This document shows positions 20,128 to 30,000 of a DNA stretch of 64,000 bases, piece by piece. The position numbers and the translations under genes are program-made. Position 1 is the first letter of the stretch. Each line of letters starts with the position of its first letter. The DNA comes from Clostridium tertium (GTDB taxonomy: Bacteria; Bacillota; Clostridia; Clostridiales; Clostridiaceae). A model generated the notes under the pieces. It worked only from the letters and a program-made list of their open reading frames with translations, ran no database searches and was not told the origin of the DNA. Location of the stretch: positions 1 through 64,000 of the forward strand of contig NZ_JAGGJY010000004.1 of the NCBI RefSeq assembly GCF_017873245.1. The letters run 5' to 3'.

Positions 20128-20412
20128 TTAGTTTTGCGTTTTAGGATTTACAACTTTTTCGCCCTCTTTTATCATTCCTAGCCTATCTCTTGCAAGCTTT
20201 TCAATATATTCATTAGAATCAACTTTTTTCAAATCTGCTTCTAACTTACTATTTTTATCTTTAAGCTCTTCTAGTTCCTTTTGGCTAATAACAATATCCT
20301 CCTGGATTCTTTTCATTGTAATTTCCTGTTTAATGTAATTAAATACGAAAATTGCAAAAATAAAAACTATAATTAATCTTTTAAGAGTTACTTGCTTTTT
20401 AATTGCTCTCAC
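20128..20412 (-). CDS. divIC: Septum formation initiator, DivIC/FtsB family
   Basis: A 94-residue bitopic division protein: short cytoplasmic start, one transmembrane helix (about 12-27, LIIVFIFAIFVFNYI) and an extracytoplasmic coiled coil rich in E, K and L (about 33-65). It ends with the family's conserved YIEKLARDRLGMIKEGE. DivIC joins FtsL and DivIB at the septum. The start is uncertain: the GTG at 20412 is only about one base from the best GAGGG, so an alternative codon slightly downstream is possible. Same place in the yabP-yabQ-divIC-yabR run as in Bacillus. Confidence 0.85.
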   Translation of the reverse strand: MRAIKKQVTLKRLIIVFIFAIFVFNYIKQEITMKRIQEDIVISQKELEELKDKNSKLEADLKKVDSNEYIEKLARDRLGMIKEGEKVVNPKTQN

Positions 20413-20495
20413 CCTCTTTAAAATATATTATATAATACATTTTAAACACTATACATATTTTATTCAAGCTATTTTTTTATGTTACTACTTTAAAT

Positions 20496-20885
20496 CTATT
20501 TTTTTCCGCAAATATTATAATATATAAGTTTTATAGGATAAATTAGATTTTTCAAAAATATTCTTATAAATTTACCAGTTTTATCTATCATATATCTCTC
20601 TAACTTTAAAATTGTAGGGCTTATTAATTTTAAATAAATAATCAAGGTTACTATCATGAATATATATACATATGGTCCTAAGAAGGCATAATTGGCGTAT
20701 AGTAAAAAAGCAAATACTATAATAGCAGTTAATATCCAAAATAATATATCTTCTATTATGATTATTATCTTGGGTATTTTCACTCCTCTTATTATGTTAT
20801 ATAGGTCAAACATAATTCCTATCAATATTCCCGAAATAATGGAATACATAACTATGTCAAATTGGACATCTATTGATAACGGCAT
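20496..20885 (-). CDS. yabQ: Spore cortex biosynthesis protein YabQ
   Basis: A 129-residue integral membrane protein with three to four hydrophobic spans. It matches YabQ by its start (SIDVQFDIVMYSIISGILIGIMFDLYNIIRG) and by context. In Bacillus YabQ is made under sigma-E and needed for spore cortex formation. The yabP stop and the yabQ start are eight bases apart. Confidence 0.88.
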   Translation of the reverse strand: MPLSIDVQFDIVMYSIISGILIGIMFDLYNIIRGVKIPKIIIIIEDILFWILTAIIVFAFLLYANYAFLGPYVYIFMIVTLIIYLKLISPTILKLERYMIDKTGKFIRIFLKNLIYPIKLIYYNICGKK

Positions 20886-20893
20886 ACTTACCC

Positions 20894-21187
20894 CTATTTA
20901 AATAACTTAGAAATTATATTTTCTTTTTCTTTTTTAACTTCTTTACTACTATATACTATGGAAGATATATTCCCTATAATTATAACATCACCATTTTGCA
21001 CATCTAATTTATTCATCTTTAATTCTGATCCCTTGATAGTTAAAAACCCTAACTTTGTATTTAATAATATTTTTTCATCATCAAAACTTATAACCTCTTC
21101 TACCCCTGTAAGCGTTAATCTTTTTCTATTCTCTAAAGTTATATTACCCCTTGGCTCTTCTAACTTATTTTCATTTCTCTTTTCCAT
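20894..21187 (-). CDS. yabP: Sporulation protein YabP
   Basis: A 97-residue protein of the YabP/YqfC family (LENRKRLTLTGVEEVISFDDE, then a GD-V-I-IGNISSIVY stretch). Mother-cell sporulation gene in Bacillus; biochemical role unknown. GAGGAG precedes the ATG. Downstream of rqcP and upstream of yabQ in the conserved order. Confidence 0.9.
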   Translation of the reverse strand: MEKRNENKLEEPRGNITLENRKRLTLTGVEEVISFDDEKILLNTKLGFLTIKGSELKMNKLDVQNGDVIIIGNISSIVYSSKEVKKEKENIISKLFK

Positions 21188-21238
21188 CTTATCTCCTCCA
21201 CATATTCTTTATAAAAATATATGAAGAAGTTATTGTTT

Positions 21239-21499
21239 TTATTCTTTATCTTCCTCTCCTTCTAATATCTCATACATTTCTTTTGCATTTTCTTTTTTTA
21301 CATGCTCAACTATATTAATTATTCTTGCTTTTAATGATCTATTTGCAAATTGAATTTCTATTATATCGCCTTCTTTTACAACTGTTGATGCTTTAGCAGC
21401 CTTATCATTAATGGAAACTCTTCCTCCTTCACAAACTTCTTTAGCAACTGTCCTTCTTTTTATTATTCTAGAAACTTTAAGATATTTATCTAATCTCAT
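21239..21499 (-). CDS. rqcP: S4-domain protein RqcP (YabO)
   Basis: An 86-residue S4 RNA-binding protein (MRLDKYLKVSRIIKRRTVAK, then GRVSIND-KAAKAS). In Bacillus RqcP works with RqcH in ribosome quality control, helping Ala-tail elongation on stalled nascent chains on 50S subunits. Length and context between hup/mazG and yabP match. Confidence 0.92.
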   Translation of the reverse strand: MRLDKYLKVSRIIKRRTVAKEVCEGGRVSINDKAAKASTVVKEGDIIEIQFANRSLKARIINIVEHVKKENAKEMYEILEGEEDKE

Positions 21500-21540
21500 A
21501 ATAACTCTCCTTATAACTATTATTATTGTTTGTATTATTA

Positions 21541-21570
21541 AAAGAACCCGAGAGAATACTCGGGTTCTAA
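21541..21570. terminator. hup terminator
   Basis: AGAACCCGAG/CTCGGGTTCT stem with six-base loop between hup and rqcP; minus-strand T4 follows, so it may only partly stop transcription into rqcP. Confidence 0.7.
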
Positions 21571-21575
21571 ATATA

Positions 21576-21851
21576 CTACTTATTAACTTTTTCCTTAAAT
21601 TCTTTACCAGCTTTAAATACTGGAACTGTTGAAGCTGGAATGTTTATAGTTTCTTTAGTTCTAGGATTTCTTCCTTCTCTTGCAGCTCTTTCTCTTGTTT
21701 CGAAAGTTCCGAATCCTACTAATTGAACTTTTTCACCTTTTTCTAACGCTTCTTCAACGCTTTCTATGAATGATTTTAAAGCTAATTCAGCATCCTTCTT
21801 AGTTAATTTACTTTTTTCTGACATGCTAGTGATTAATTCTGCTTTATTCAC
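21576..21851 (-). CDS. hup: DNA-binding protein HU
   Basis: A 91-residue nucleoid protein. The HU/IHF signature GFGTFETRERAAREGRNP is at about 47-64, with a dimeric helical N-terminus (MNKAELITSMSEKSKLTKKD). It bends DNA and compacts the nucleoid. It lies between mazG and rqcP, a clostridial addition to the Bacillus order, and has a long upstream gap that probably holds its own promoter. Confidence 0.97.
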   Translation of the reverse strand: MNKAELITSMSEKSKLTKKDAELALKSFIESVEEALEKGEKVQLVGFGTFETRERAAREGRNPRTKETINIPASTVPVFKAGKEFKEKVNK

Positions 21852-22054
21852 AATTACATCCTCCTTAAATAACCCGTTATATATTTTAGTAGTTAACTAT
21901 TTCTGTTAATATGTACTATAACTACATTCTCTTATTATATATCGTCTTTTGGTGCTAGTCTATAACATTATCAATTTTTTGTTATAAAAGCTATTTATTA
22001 CAATAAGTTATTTATAGTATAGTATAAACCTTTATATATTATTCTTCAAAAACT

Positions 22055-23527
22055 TTATAAATCCTTCTTTCCTTCATTAAATTCTTTGTTTTTTGCTTGT
22101 TCCCATAACAAATCCATTTCCTTTAATGTCATTTCATTCAAATTTTTGTTGGATTTTAAAGCTTCTTCTTCTATAAAAGAAAATCTTCTTATAAATTTTT
22201 GTATAGTTGAATTTACCGCTTCTTCTTCATCAACATTTAATTTTCTGGCTACATTAACACATGCAAATATTAAGTCTCCTACTTCATCTTTTATTTTTTC
22301 CTTATTATTGGATTTATATACATCTAATACCTCTTTTAATTCTTCTTGCACTTTTAAAGCTGTATCTTCAATATCATCCCAGTCAAAACCTACTTTAGCT
22401 GCCTTTTTTTGAACCTTATGTGCTCTAATTAAAGATGGTAAAGCCTTAGCTATTGCATTCATTTCTTCTGTAACTGTATTAAAACTCTTTTCTTTCTTTT
22501 TAAGCTCTTCCCAATTTTCAAGAACTTCTCCACTATTATCAACTTCTCCTTCACCAAATACATGAGGATGTCTATAAATCATTTTGCTACATATAGATTC
22601 AAGTATATCATAAATATTAAAATATCCATCCTCTTTACCCAGTGAAGCATGGAAAACTACATGCAATAAGACATCTCCTAATTCTTCTATCATTCCATCT
22701 ATATCATCATTATTTATGCTATCTATAACTTCATAAGCTTCTTCTAAAAGTTGATTTTTAATACTCTCATGAGTTTGCTCCATATCCCATGGGCAACCAT
22801 TTTCTCCTCTTAAAGTATCTATTATCTCAACTAAATCATTAAAATCTTTTTTATTATTCATATCTTTAGGTATATATATAGATGTCAGATAATCTATATC
22901 CTCTTGCATATCAAGCTCATATATAGGTATTTTTCTTATAGATTCTTCCGAAACGATTCCCGCTGCTCTAACATAATATATTTCAGTTTCATCGTTATAA
23001 TATTCAAGCAATCTAAGCTTAACTTCTGAAGCTATTAAAGGATTATACACTTGAGTTATTATAGTCCCTATTCTTTTATCTAAAATTTGATTTTTCATAT
23101 CAAATGCATCTATAACTTTTAATCCTTCTATTGGATCAATCTTCAATACATCCATCATAGCATCGATAAAACTTACAGCTGGAAGTATTTCATATCTTAT
23201 TCCCTTTTCATCGCATAAACTCATAAGATTAAAAACTGATTTTTCTGCAACTAAAGGATGTCCTGGAACTGCATATATTATCTCTTTTTCATCTTTATAC
23301 TTGTTTACTATATCTTTTGCAATGTTATTGTAAACCTCGTCAAAACTTTCAGACGTTTCATAATAATGGTCATATGTCTTGAATTCTTTAATTTTTCCTT
23401 TTAAATAATCAACAGTAGGATGCTTCTCTGTTCTAAAATAAATATTCTTTCCTTCTTCTAAAGCCTTAACAGCTCCTATAGTTAAAGCTTCCGGTGCTCC
23501 TGGTCCTAAACCTATTATCTTTATCAT
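22055..23527 (-). CDS. mazG: YabN-type tetrapyrrole methylase/MazG nucleotide pyrophosphohydrolase
   Basis: A 490-residue two-domain protein. Residues 1-220 form a SAM-dependent tetrapyrrole-methylase-like domain (IIGLGPGAPEALTIGA, VPGHPLVAEKSV). Residues about 225-490 form a double MazG NTP pyrophosphohydrolase, with the Mg-binding motifs EEAYEVIDSI...EELGD and EVGDLIFACVNVARKL and the ENGCPWDMEQTHESI entry. MazG hydrolyses NTPs to NMPs and clears aberrant nucleotides. The methylase-like half is of unknown activity. Same fusion and place as Bacillus yabN. Confidence 0.94.
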   Translation of the reverse strand: MIKIIGLGPGAPEALTIGAVKALEEGKNIYFRTEKHPTVDYLKGKIKEFKTYDHYYETSESFDEVYNNIAKDIVNKYKDEKEIIYAVPGHPLVAEKSVFNLMSLCDEKGIRYEILPAVSFIDAMMDVLKIDPIEGLKVIDAFDMKNQILDKRIGTIITQVYNPLIASEVKLRLLEYYNDETEIYYVRAAGIVSEESIRKIPIYELDMQEDIDYLTSIYIPKDMNNKKDFNDLVEIIDTLRGENGCPWDMEQTHESIKNQLLEEAYEVIDSINNDDIDGMIEELGDVLLHVVFHASLGKEDGYFNIYDILESICSKMIYRHPHVFGEGEVDNSGEVLENWEELKKKEKSFNTVTEEMNAIAKALPSLIRAHKVQKKAAKVGFDWDDIEDTALKVQEELKEVLDVYKSNNKEKIKDEVGDLIFACVNVARKLNVDEEEAVNSTIQKFIRRFSFIEEEALKSNKNLNEMTLKEMDLLWEQAKNKEFNEGKKDL

Positions 23528-23546
23528 TAGGTTCTCTCCTCACTCA

Positions 23547-25082
23547 TTAATTTTTTACAATTCTATTTTTTATTTCGTCTATGCTAAATACCTTTAGTAT
23601 TAGTATTAATGCCATATATATAATAATACCCAAAAATATAGCTATTAAGCAAGCAGAACCATTACTACCTGTCTTATTAAATAAATATAAATATGCTGAT
23701 AACACTCCAAACATCATGATAAAAGCTGCAATAATTGGTTTTATAGCTGTTTGATATATATCTAGCTTTAATTTTAATCTCTTCTTAAGTGAAATTAAGT
23801 TTAATATTGTTGATACTAAATAAGCCGATATACTAGCTATTACAGCACCATAAATATTTATATTTGCCATAGGCACTAGCACAAATGTTAAAATAATCTT
23901 TATGATGCATCCTATAAATAGGTTTATTATAGGTCTAATATAATGACCTATACCTTGCATAATTGATGTAGTTGTCTGAGTTATTATTATGAAAGGAACT
24001 GATAAAGATAAATATTTAAGTATTAATATACCGTCCCATTTCCCGGGAAATATAAGTTTCATTATTGGTCCTGCAAGAAAGAATAATCCTAAAGTACACG
24101 GCATAGCTATTAACATAGATAACTTTATCGACAATTGAACTTTTGACTCTAAATCTTTTCTTTTATTCATTATATAATTTTCTGCTATTATAGGAATAAG
24201 TGAAGTTCCTACTGCCATAGATAATGTCAATGGAATATTAGTTATTACATTTGCCTTGCCTGTTAATTGAGCATATAAAATAGTTGCACTCTCTGATGTT
24301 AATCCAGCTTGCAAAAGCTTTTGTGGAACTAATATCGAATCAATTAAGCTCATTATAGTACCTACCGTTGTTCCTACTGAAATTGGTAAAGCAATCTTTA
24401 ATATAGAAGTTAATACTTCTGGATTACTCTTAACTCTTTTATTCCACATTTGTTTTTTTACTTTTTTATATTTTTCACGAAGATATGTTGCTCCTATTAC
24501 ACCTCCGGCAGCTGCACCAAAAGCAGCTCCCCCTGCTGCATATTCTATTCCTCTAGGTAAAAATAATATAGCAAGTCCAACTCCTATTATTACCCTTCCT
24601 ATCTGCTCAAGTATTTGTGATACTCCTGATGGAGTCATATTTTGCAACCCTTGAAAAAATCCCCTATATATAGTCATTATAGATATTACAAATGGTGCAA
24701 AGGATATTCCAAGTAAAGCATAATATGATTTCATGTCCCACTGAACAAATTTTATAATAGGTTTAGCAAAAAAGAACAATATAAGGGTTGTACCAACACC
24801 TAAGAACATCATTAAAATTGTTGATTCTTTTACAACCTCAAATATTCCCTGTATATCACCCTTTGCCTTTTTTTCTGATATCATTTTCGAAATAGCTACT
24901 GGTACCCCTGACGCCATAGCAACGAAAAACATATATAAAGGATATGACATTTGATAATATCCAACACCTTCGTCACCTATAAGCATTATTAGCGGCCATC
25001 TAAAGAATAACCCTAAAAACTTTGCTACCATTCCTGCTACTCCAAGTACTATACTTGCTTTAAGTAGTGATTGTTTCTTCAT
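23547..25082 (-). CDS. spoVB: SpoVB-type MOP-superfamily flippase
   Basis: A 511-residue polytopic membrane protein (about 14 spans) of the MATE/polysaccharide-transporter superfamily, with KASIVLGVAGMVAKFLGLFFR at the N-terminus. SpoVB/YabM relatives are thought to flip lipid-linked precursors for spore cortex or cell wall. It lies between spoVT and mazG as in Bacillus; its stop is 19 bases before the mazG start. The precise substrate is unproven. Confidence 0.88.
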   Translation of the reverse strand: MKKQSLLKASIVLGVAGMVAKFLGLFFRWPLIMLIGDEGVGYYQMSYPLYMFFVAMASGVPVAISKMISEKKAKGDIQGIFEVVKESTILMMFLGVGTTLILFFFAKPIIKFVQWDMKSYYALLGISFAPFVISIMTIYRGFFQGLQNMTPSGVSQILEQIGRVIIGVGLAILFLPRGIEYAAGGAAFGAAAGGVIGATYLREKYKKVKKQMWNKRVKSNPEVLTSILKIALPISVGTTVGTIMSLIDSILVPQKLLQAGLTSESATILYAQLTGKANVITNIPLTLSMAVGTSLIPIIAENYIMNKRKDLESKVQLSIKLSMLIAMPCTLGLFFLAGPIMKLIFPGKWDGILILKYLSLSVPFIIITQTTTSIMQGIGHYIRPIINLFIGCIIKIILTFVLVPMANINIYGAVIASISAYLVSTILNLISLKKRLKLKLDIYQTAIKPIIAAFIMMFGVLSAYLYLFNKTGSNGSACLIAIFLGIIIYMALILILKVFSIDEIKNRIVKN

Positions 25083-25187
25083 AAAATACCTCCAAACTCA
25101 AAATAGTTCTAGTAAATTTGTATTGTAAGTTTAGAGGTATTATTACTTTATTTTATTTATTACTTTATATTTGATAAAATATTTATT

Positions 25188-25736
25188 TTATTGTTCCATT
25201 TGTTTACCTAAGAAAGCTGAAGCTGTTTCAGATAACTTCAATTCAAGTTCTCCTAACTTTTCTCCTGATTCCTTTGATAATATAATAACTGCTCCAATTG
25301 CATCCCCTTCAGCTATTATTGGAGATATTACTTGACTAGCGTATTTTCCTGTTTCTTCATCATTATGTAATGGAATAGTCTTATTTTGTTCTGTTATAAG
25401 AACAGCTCTTCTATCCTCCATTACTTTTTCTAATTCTACACTAACTTTTCTCTCCATGTAATCTCTTTTTGGAGCTCCACTTACTGATATAAATGCATCT
25501 TTATCTGCAATTAAAACAATATGTCCAATTGCTTGTTGTAAGCTTTCGGCATATTCTTTTGAGAAGTCTGTTAACTCTCCAATTGGTGAATATTTCTTTA
25601 AAATAACCCCGCCTTCTCTATCAGTGAAAATCTCTAACGGATCCCCTTCTCTAATTCTTAATGTTCTTCTTATCTCTTTTGGTATAACAACTCTACCTAA
25701 GTCATCAATACGTCTAACAATTCCTGTTGCCTTCAT
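25188..25736 (-). CDS. spoVT: Stage V sporulation regulator SpoVT
   Basis: A 182-residue transcription factor. The AbrB-type swapped-hairpin DNA-binding domain is at 1-52 (MKATGIVRRIDDLGRVVIPK, LRIREGDPLEIFTD); a C-terminal GAF-like domain is at 55-180. It tunes sigma-G genes in the forespore and late spore properties. AGGAGG precedes the ATG. A sigma-G-like promoter lies 45-75 bases upstream. Confidence 0.96.
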   Translation of the reverse strand: MKATGIVRRIDDLGRVVIPKEIRRTLRIREGDPLEIFTDREGGVILKKYSPIGELTDFSKEYAESLQQAIGHIVLIADKDAFISVSGAPKRDYMERKVSVELEKVMEDRRAVLITEQNKTIPLHNDEETGKYASQVISPIIAEGDAIGAVIILSKESGEKLGELELKLSETASAFLGKQMEQ

Positions 25737-25781
25737 TCTTATGAGCTACCTCCTTTTATTAATAATAATTAGTTGCAATAT

Positions 25782-25810
25782 TATTATTTGACTTCTTAGA
25801 AATTTTATAC
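25782..25810 (-). promoter_or_regulatory. Candidate sigma-G promoter of spoVT
   Basis: GTATA (25806-25810), 17 bases, AATAATA (25782-25788) on the minus strand, close to the sigma-G pattern GHATR-18-CATWMTA. Bacillus spoVT is a sigma-G gene. The AT-rich background makes this only suggestive. Confidence 0.3.
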
Positions 25811-25897
25811 ACATATAACCAAAATTTATAAAATAATAGAATACTTCTAACGTTTTAACTGTAAAACTAAATCTAAAAATAAGTATTATAAATAAAC

Positions 25898-25931
25898 AAA
25901 GGGATCAGTTTAACTAAACTGATCCCTTTAA
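25898..25931. terminator. Foldase gene terminator
   Basis: AAAGGGATCAGTTT/AAACTGATCCCTTT 14-bp perfect stem with AACT loop. Confidence 0.85.
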
Positions 25932-25955
25932 TTTATTATCTCTTAATTATTTTTT

Positions 25956-26933
25956 CTAAAGTCTATCTTCGTATATTTTTACATTATAATCCTTTTTCCA
26001 TTGCTCAATAGAACTTGAATAAATTTCATTTTTCTTTTGATTTTCTAATGTAGTCTTTATAGAATCCTTAACTTCATCAAAAGTTCCTTGTTTAACTTTA
26101 GTTGCTCTAATTATATGATAACCAAATTGGCTTTTTACTGGTTCTGATATTTCTCCCTCTTTAAGAGCTTTTAATCCTGCTACAAAATCTTGGTCATATT
26201 CTGTTGTGTTAAACTTAATTACGCCTAAATTACCGCCACTTTCTGCTGCAGCTGGTTCCTCTGAAGCCTCTTTTGCCACTGTAGCAAAATCTTCTCCATT
26301 TATAATTCTTTCTCTGATCTCTTTTGCCTTAGCTTCATCACTTACCACTATATGTTCAGCATTAGCTTCACCAAAACTATCTTTATTTTCTTCATAATAT
26401 GCTTTTATATCTTCATCAGTTATATTAACGTCTTTAAATAAATCTTCTGTTACTTTTTCTGTTGCTAATTTATTTTTCATGCTTTCTGTAAGCTTAGTTG
26501 TATATTCATCTAAAGTCATTCCAGCTTGCTCAAGAGCTGCATTAAATTGCTCATCTCCGCCATAGCTTTCTTTAAGACTTTCTATATACTTTTGAACTTC
26601 AGCATCAACCTCTTCTTGGGTTGGAGTTACTCCTAATTCTTCTGCCTTTTTAAGCATCATTTTTTCTTCAACCAATAAATTTATTGCTTGAGTTCTTAAA
26701 GCTTTTACCTGTTCTGCCATATTAGGATTAGTATCATAATCACTTCCATATTTTTGTAAATATGGATCAGCTATTTCATCTACTTCTCCCTTAGTTATCT
26801 TTACATCTCCAACCTTTGCTAAAACAGTATTCTTTATTGCTTCTGGTGTTTTTTGTATCATTTCACATCCAACTGCTGAAAAAGCAAATATACTTAAAGC
26901 TCCTGCAGCTATAATTTTCTTAATTTTAATCAC
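25956..26933 (-). CDS. prsA: PrsA-type foldase lipoprotein (peptidylprolyl isomerase)
   Basis: A membrane-anchored extracytoplasmic folding factor. The lipobox SAVGC (Cys23) ends the signal peptide. A SurA-like N-terminal helical region is followed by a parvulin PPIase domain at about 195-290 (AEHIVVSDEAKAKEIRERI, SGGNLGVIKF, QFGYHIIRAT). 325 residues. The GTG start has GAGGG eight bases ahead. PrsA helps secreted proteins fold at the membrane-wall interface. Its position between mfd and spoVT, with own terminator, differs from Bacillus. Confidence 0.9.
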   Translation of the reverse strand: MIKIKKIIAAGALSIFAFSAVGCEMIQKTPEAIKNTVLAKVGDVKITKGEVDEIADPYLQKYGSDYDTNPNMAEQVKALRTQAINLLVEEKMMLKKAEELGVTPTQEEVDAEVQKYIESLKESYGGDEQFNAALEQAGMTLDEYTTKLTESMKNKLATEKVTEDLFKDVNITDEDIKAYYEENKDSFGEANAEHIVVSDEAKAKEIRERIINGEDFATVAKEASEEPAAAESGGNLGVIKFNTTEYDQDFVAGLKALKEGEISEPVKSQFGYHIIRATKVKQGTFDEVKDSIKTTLENQKKNEIYSSSIEQWKKDYNVKIYEDRL

Positions 26934-27029
26934 TTAAGTTCCCTCACTTCTCTTTTAATTTGTTTCAATACCATTATACATGTCTAGTATATCAATATTG
27001 TGTCAGTTATTCAATTTATATAAATAACT

Positions 27030-30000
27030 TTACATATTTTTTGTTAAATTTTCTAATATTTCCTTATAAAATCCTAATATAGTTTCTTTCTTTATATCCG
27101 AACTTCTCACCGCAAAGTATGGTTTTTCTCCAAACATTAAAAATACTTTATCCTTATAATTCTCCAACAGGTATTTATATATGCTATTTAAATTCTTAAT
27201 TCCATCCGCAAATATAAACTTAACTTCCTTTGGTGTTTCCTTTATTTCTTCAATAGAAATAATTTTGGCTCTACTCTTAATATAAGCTATATCCATCAAG
27301 TTATATACAGGGTCTGGAATTTCTGAATATCTATCTTCAAGTTCAGATTTTATATCCATATAATCTTCTAATCCATCAATAGCAGCAATCTTCTTGTATA
27401 TTTCTATTTTTTGAATTTCATCTTCAATATAAGTTCCTGGTATATATGCATCTACCTTTATATCTACTGTAGTTTCAATAGGCTCTTTCTCTATTTCACC
27501 CTTAATAATTTTTATTGTATCTTCTAGCATTCTACAGTATAAATCATATCCTATTGCAGCCATATGACCATGTTGAGCTGAACCCATCATATTTCCAGCC
27601 CCTCTTATTTCTAAATCTCTCATTGCTATCTTGAAACCTGATCCAAGCTCTGTAAAATCCTTAAGAGCCTTTAATCTCTTTTCAGCTACTTCTGTTAATA
27701 TTTTATCTTTAGTGTACATAAAGTAAGCATATGCTATTCTATTTGACCTTCCAACTCTACCTCTTAATTGATAAAGTTGTGATAATCCCATTTTATCTGA
27801 ATCGTGAATTATCATAGTATTAACATTTGGTATATCTATTCCCGTTTCTATAATTGTTGTGCATACTAATATATCGTAATCTTTATTCATAAAGCTTACC
27901 ATTTCTTTTTCAAGTTGTCTTTCAGTCATTTGTCCATGTATAATTCCAACTTTACACTCAGGAACTAATTCCCTGATGTATTTAGCCATCCCCTCTATAC
28001 TTTCAACTCTATTATAGACATAATAAACTTGACCACTTCTATTCACTTCTCTTAATATCGCATCTCTTACAAGTTGATCATTTTGCTCCACTACATAAGT
28101 TTGTATTGGATATCTTTCCTCCGGCGGTGTCTCTATTACAGATATATCCCTTGCTCCTGTTAATGACATATGAAGAGTTCTTGGTATCGGTGTTGCACTT
28201 AATGTTAATACATCAACATTTTTCTTTAATCCTTTTATTTTTTCTTTTTGAGCAACCCCAAATCTTTGTTCCTCATCTATTATTAGAAGTCCTAAATCCT
28301 TAAAAACAATATCCTTAGAAACTAGTCTATGAGTTCCTATCAATATATCTACATTACCTTCTTTTACAGCTTGAAGTGTTGCTTTTTGCTCTTTTGCACT
28401 TCTAAATCTACTTATCATATCTATTTTTACTGGAAAATCTGAAAATCTCTTTGTCATATTTTTATAATGTTGTTCTGCCAGTATAGTTGTAGGTACTAGG
28501 AATGCTACTTGCTTACCATCCATAACAGCTTTAAATGCTGCTCTAATAGCAACCTCTGTTTTTCCATACCCAACATCACCGCATAGAAGTCTATCCATAG
28601 GCTTATCAGTTTCCATGTCATGCTTAATTTCTTCTAGAGATGTTAATTGATCTGGTGTTTCCTCAAATGGAAATTCATCTTCAAACTGTTTTTGCCACTC
28701 TGTATCTTTTCTAAATTTATATCCCTTTAAAGTAGCCCTTGTAGCATAAAGCTTAACCAAATCTTCTGCTATCTCATTTATAGATTTTTTAACTTTTGCT
28801 TTTGCTTTATTCCATTCATTACTTCCAAGTTTATTTACCTTAGGAGTTTTACCTTCACTTCCTATATACTTTTGAACTAAATCTAACTGATCAACAGGGA
28901 CATATAATTTATCACCTTTATCATAAACAATATCTAAATAATCTCTTGTATGTCCACCAACTTCTATTTGCTTTATTCCTTTATAAACCCCAACTCCATG
29001 ATTAGCATGAACAACATAATCTCCAAGCTTAAGCTCTGCAAAGCTTTTTATTTTCCCTATGCCTTTTCTTGAACTAGCCTTTTTAGATATTTTTCTTTTA
29101 GCTTCTCCAAAAACATCTTTATCTGATATTACACACAGTTTTAAATCAGGATACTCAAAACCTTTTAATAGATTTCCGAAGGTAATAACAACCTCTCCAA
29201 ACTCTATTGATTTTATATCCTCTCTGTAAGAACTTTCAATTTCCCTATCTCTTAATGTATTTACAAGTCTTTCTCCCCTAGTCCTTGTTCCAGATAATAT
29301 TATCGTCTTATATCCCTTTGACTTTTTCTCTTTAATATCATCTATTAACAAATCTAATTGACCTTGATAACTATTTAGAGTTGATGCATTAAATGAATAT
29401 CTTTCTATAGGATTTAAAATTTTACTATTAATAGCAAATACATCTAAAGTTATTGATTTTTTAGATTCTAATTTTTCAATTAAATCATCTTTATTTAATA
29501 AAAGCTTACTTTGAGATGGTAAAATTCCTCCTCTTTGTAAAAAAGCTTCATAATTTTCACTAAATTCAAAATAACAACTTTCTAGTTTACCTTCACATTT
29601 TTTAACGTCATCAATTACATACATATAATCTTTTACATAGCTAAAAAAGCTATCCGTCTTATCATAGAAATAAGGTAAATAACTATCTAAAGTTTCAAAT
29701 GTTAAAGTTTCTGTTAAAGATTCTATGTTCGCACTTATAATCGATTCCAACTTTTGTATTCTTTCATCATTTCCTTTAGCTTTACCTTTAATTTCTTGGA
29801 ATTCTTTTAAAATAGCTTCTTTTCCTCTATTTAATGCTTCTTCATTTAATATAATCTCTTTGGCTGGGAATATCTCTATATTATCAACCTTTTCAATACT
29901 TCTTTGTGATTCTTTATTAAAAGTTCGTATAGACTCTATTGAATCTCCAAAAAGCTCTATTCTATATGGATAAGTAGCTATTGGTGGAAATACATCAAGA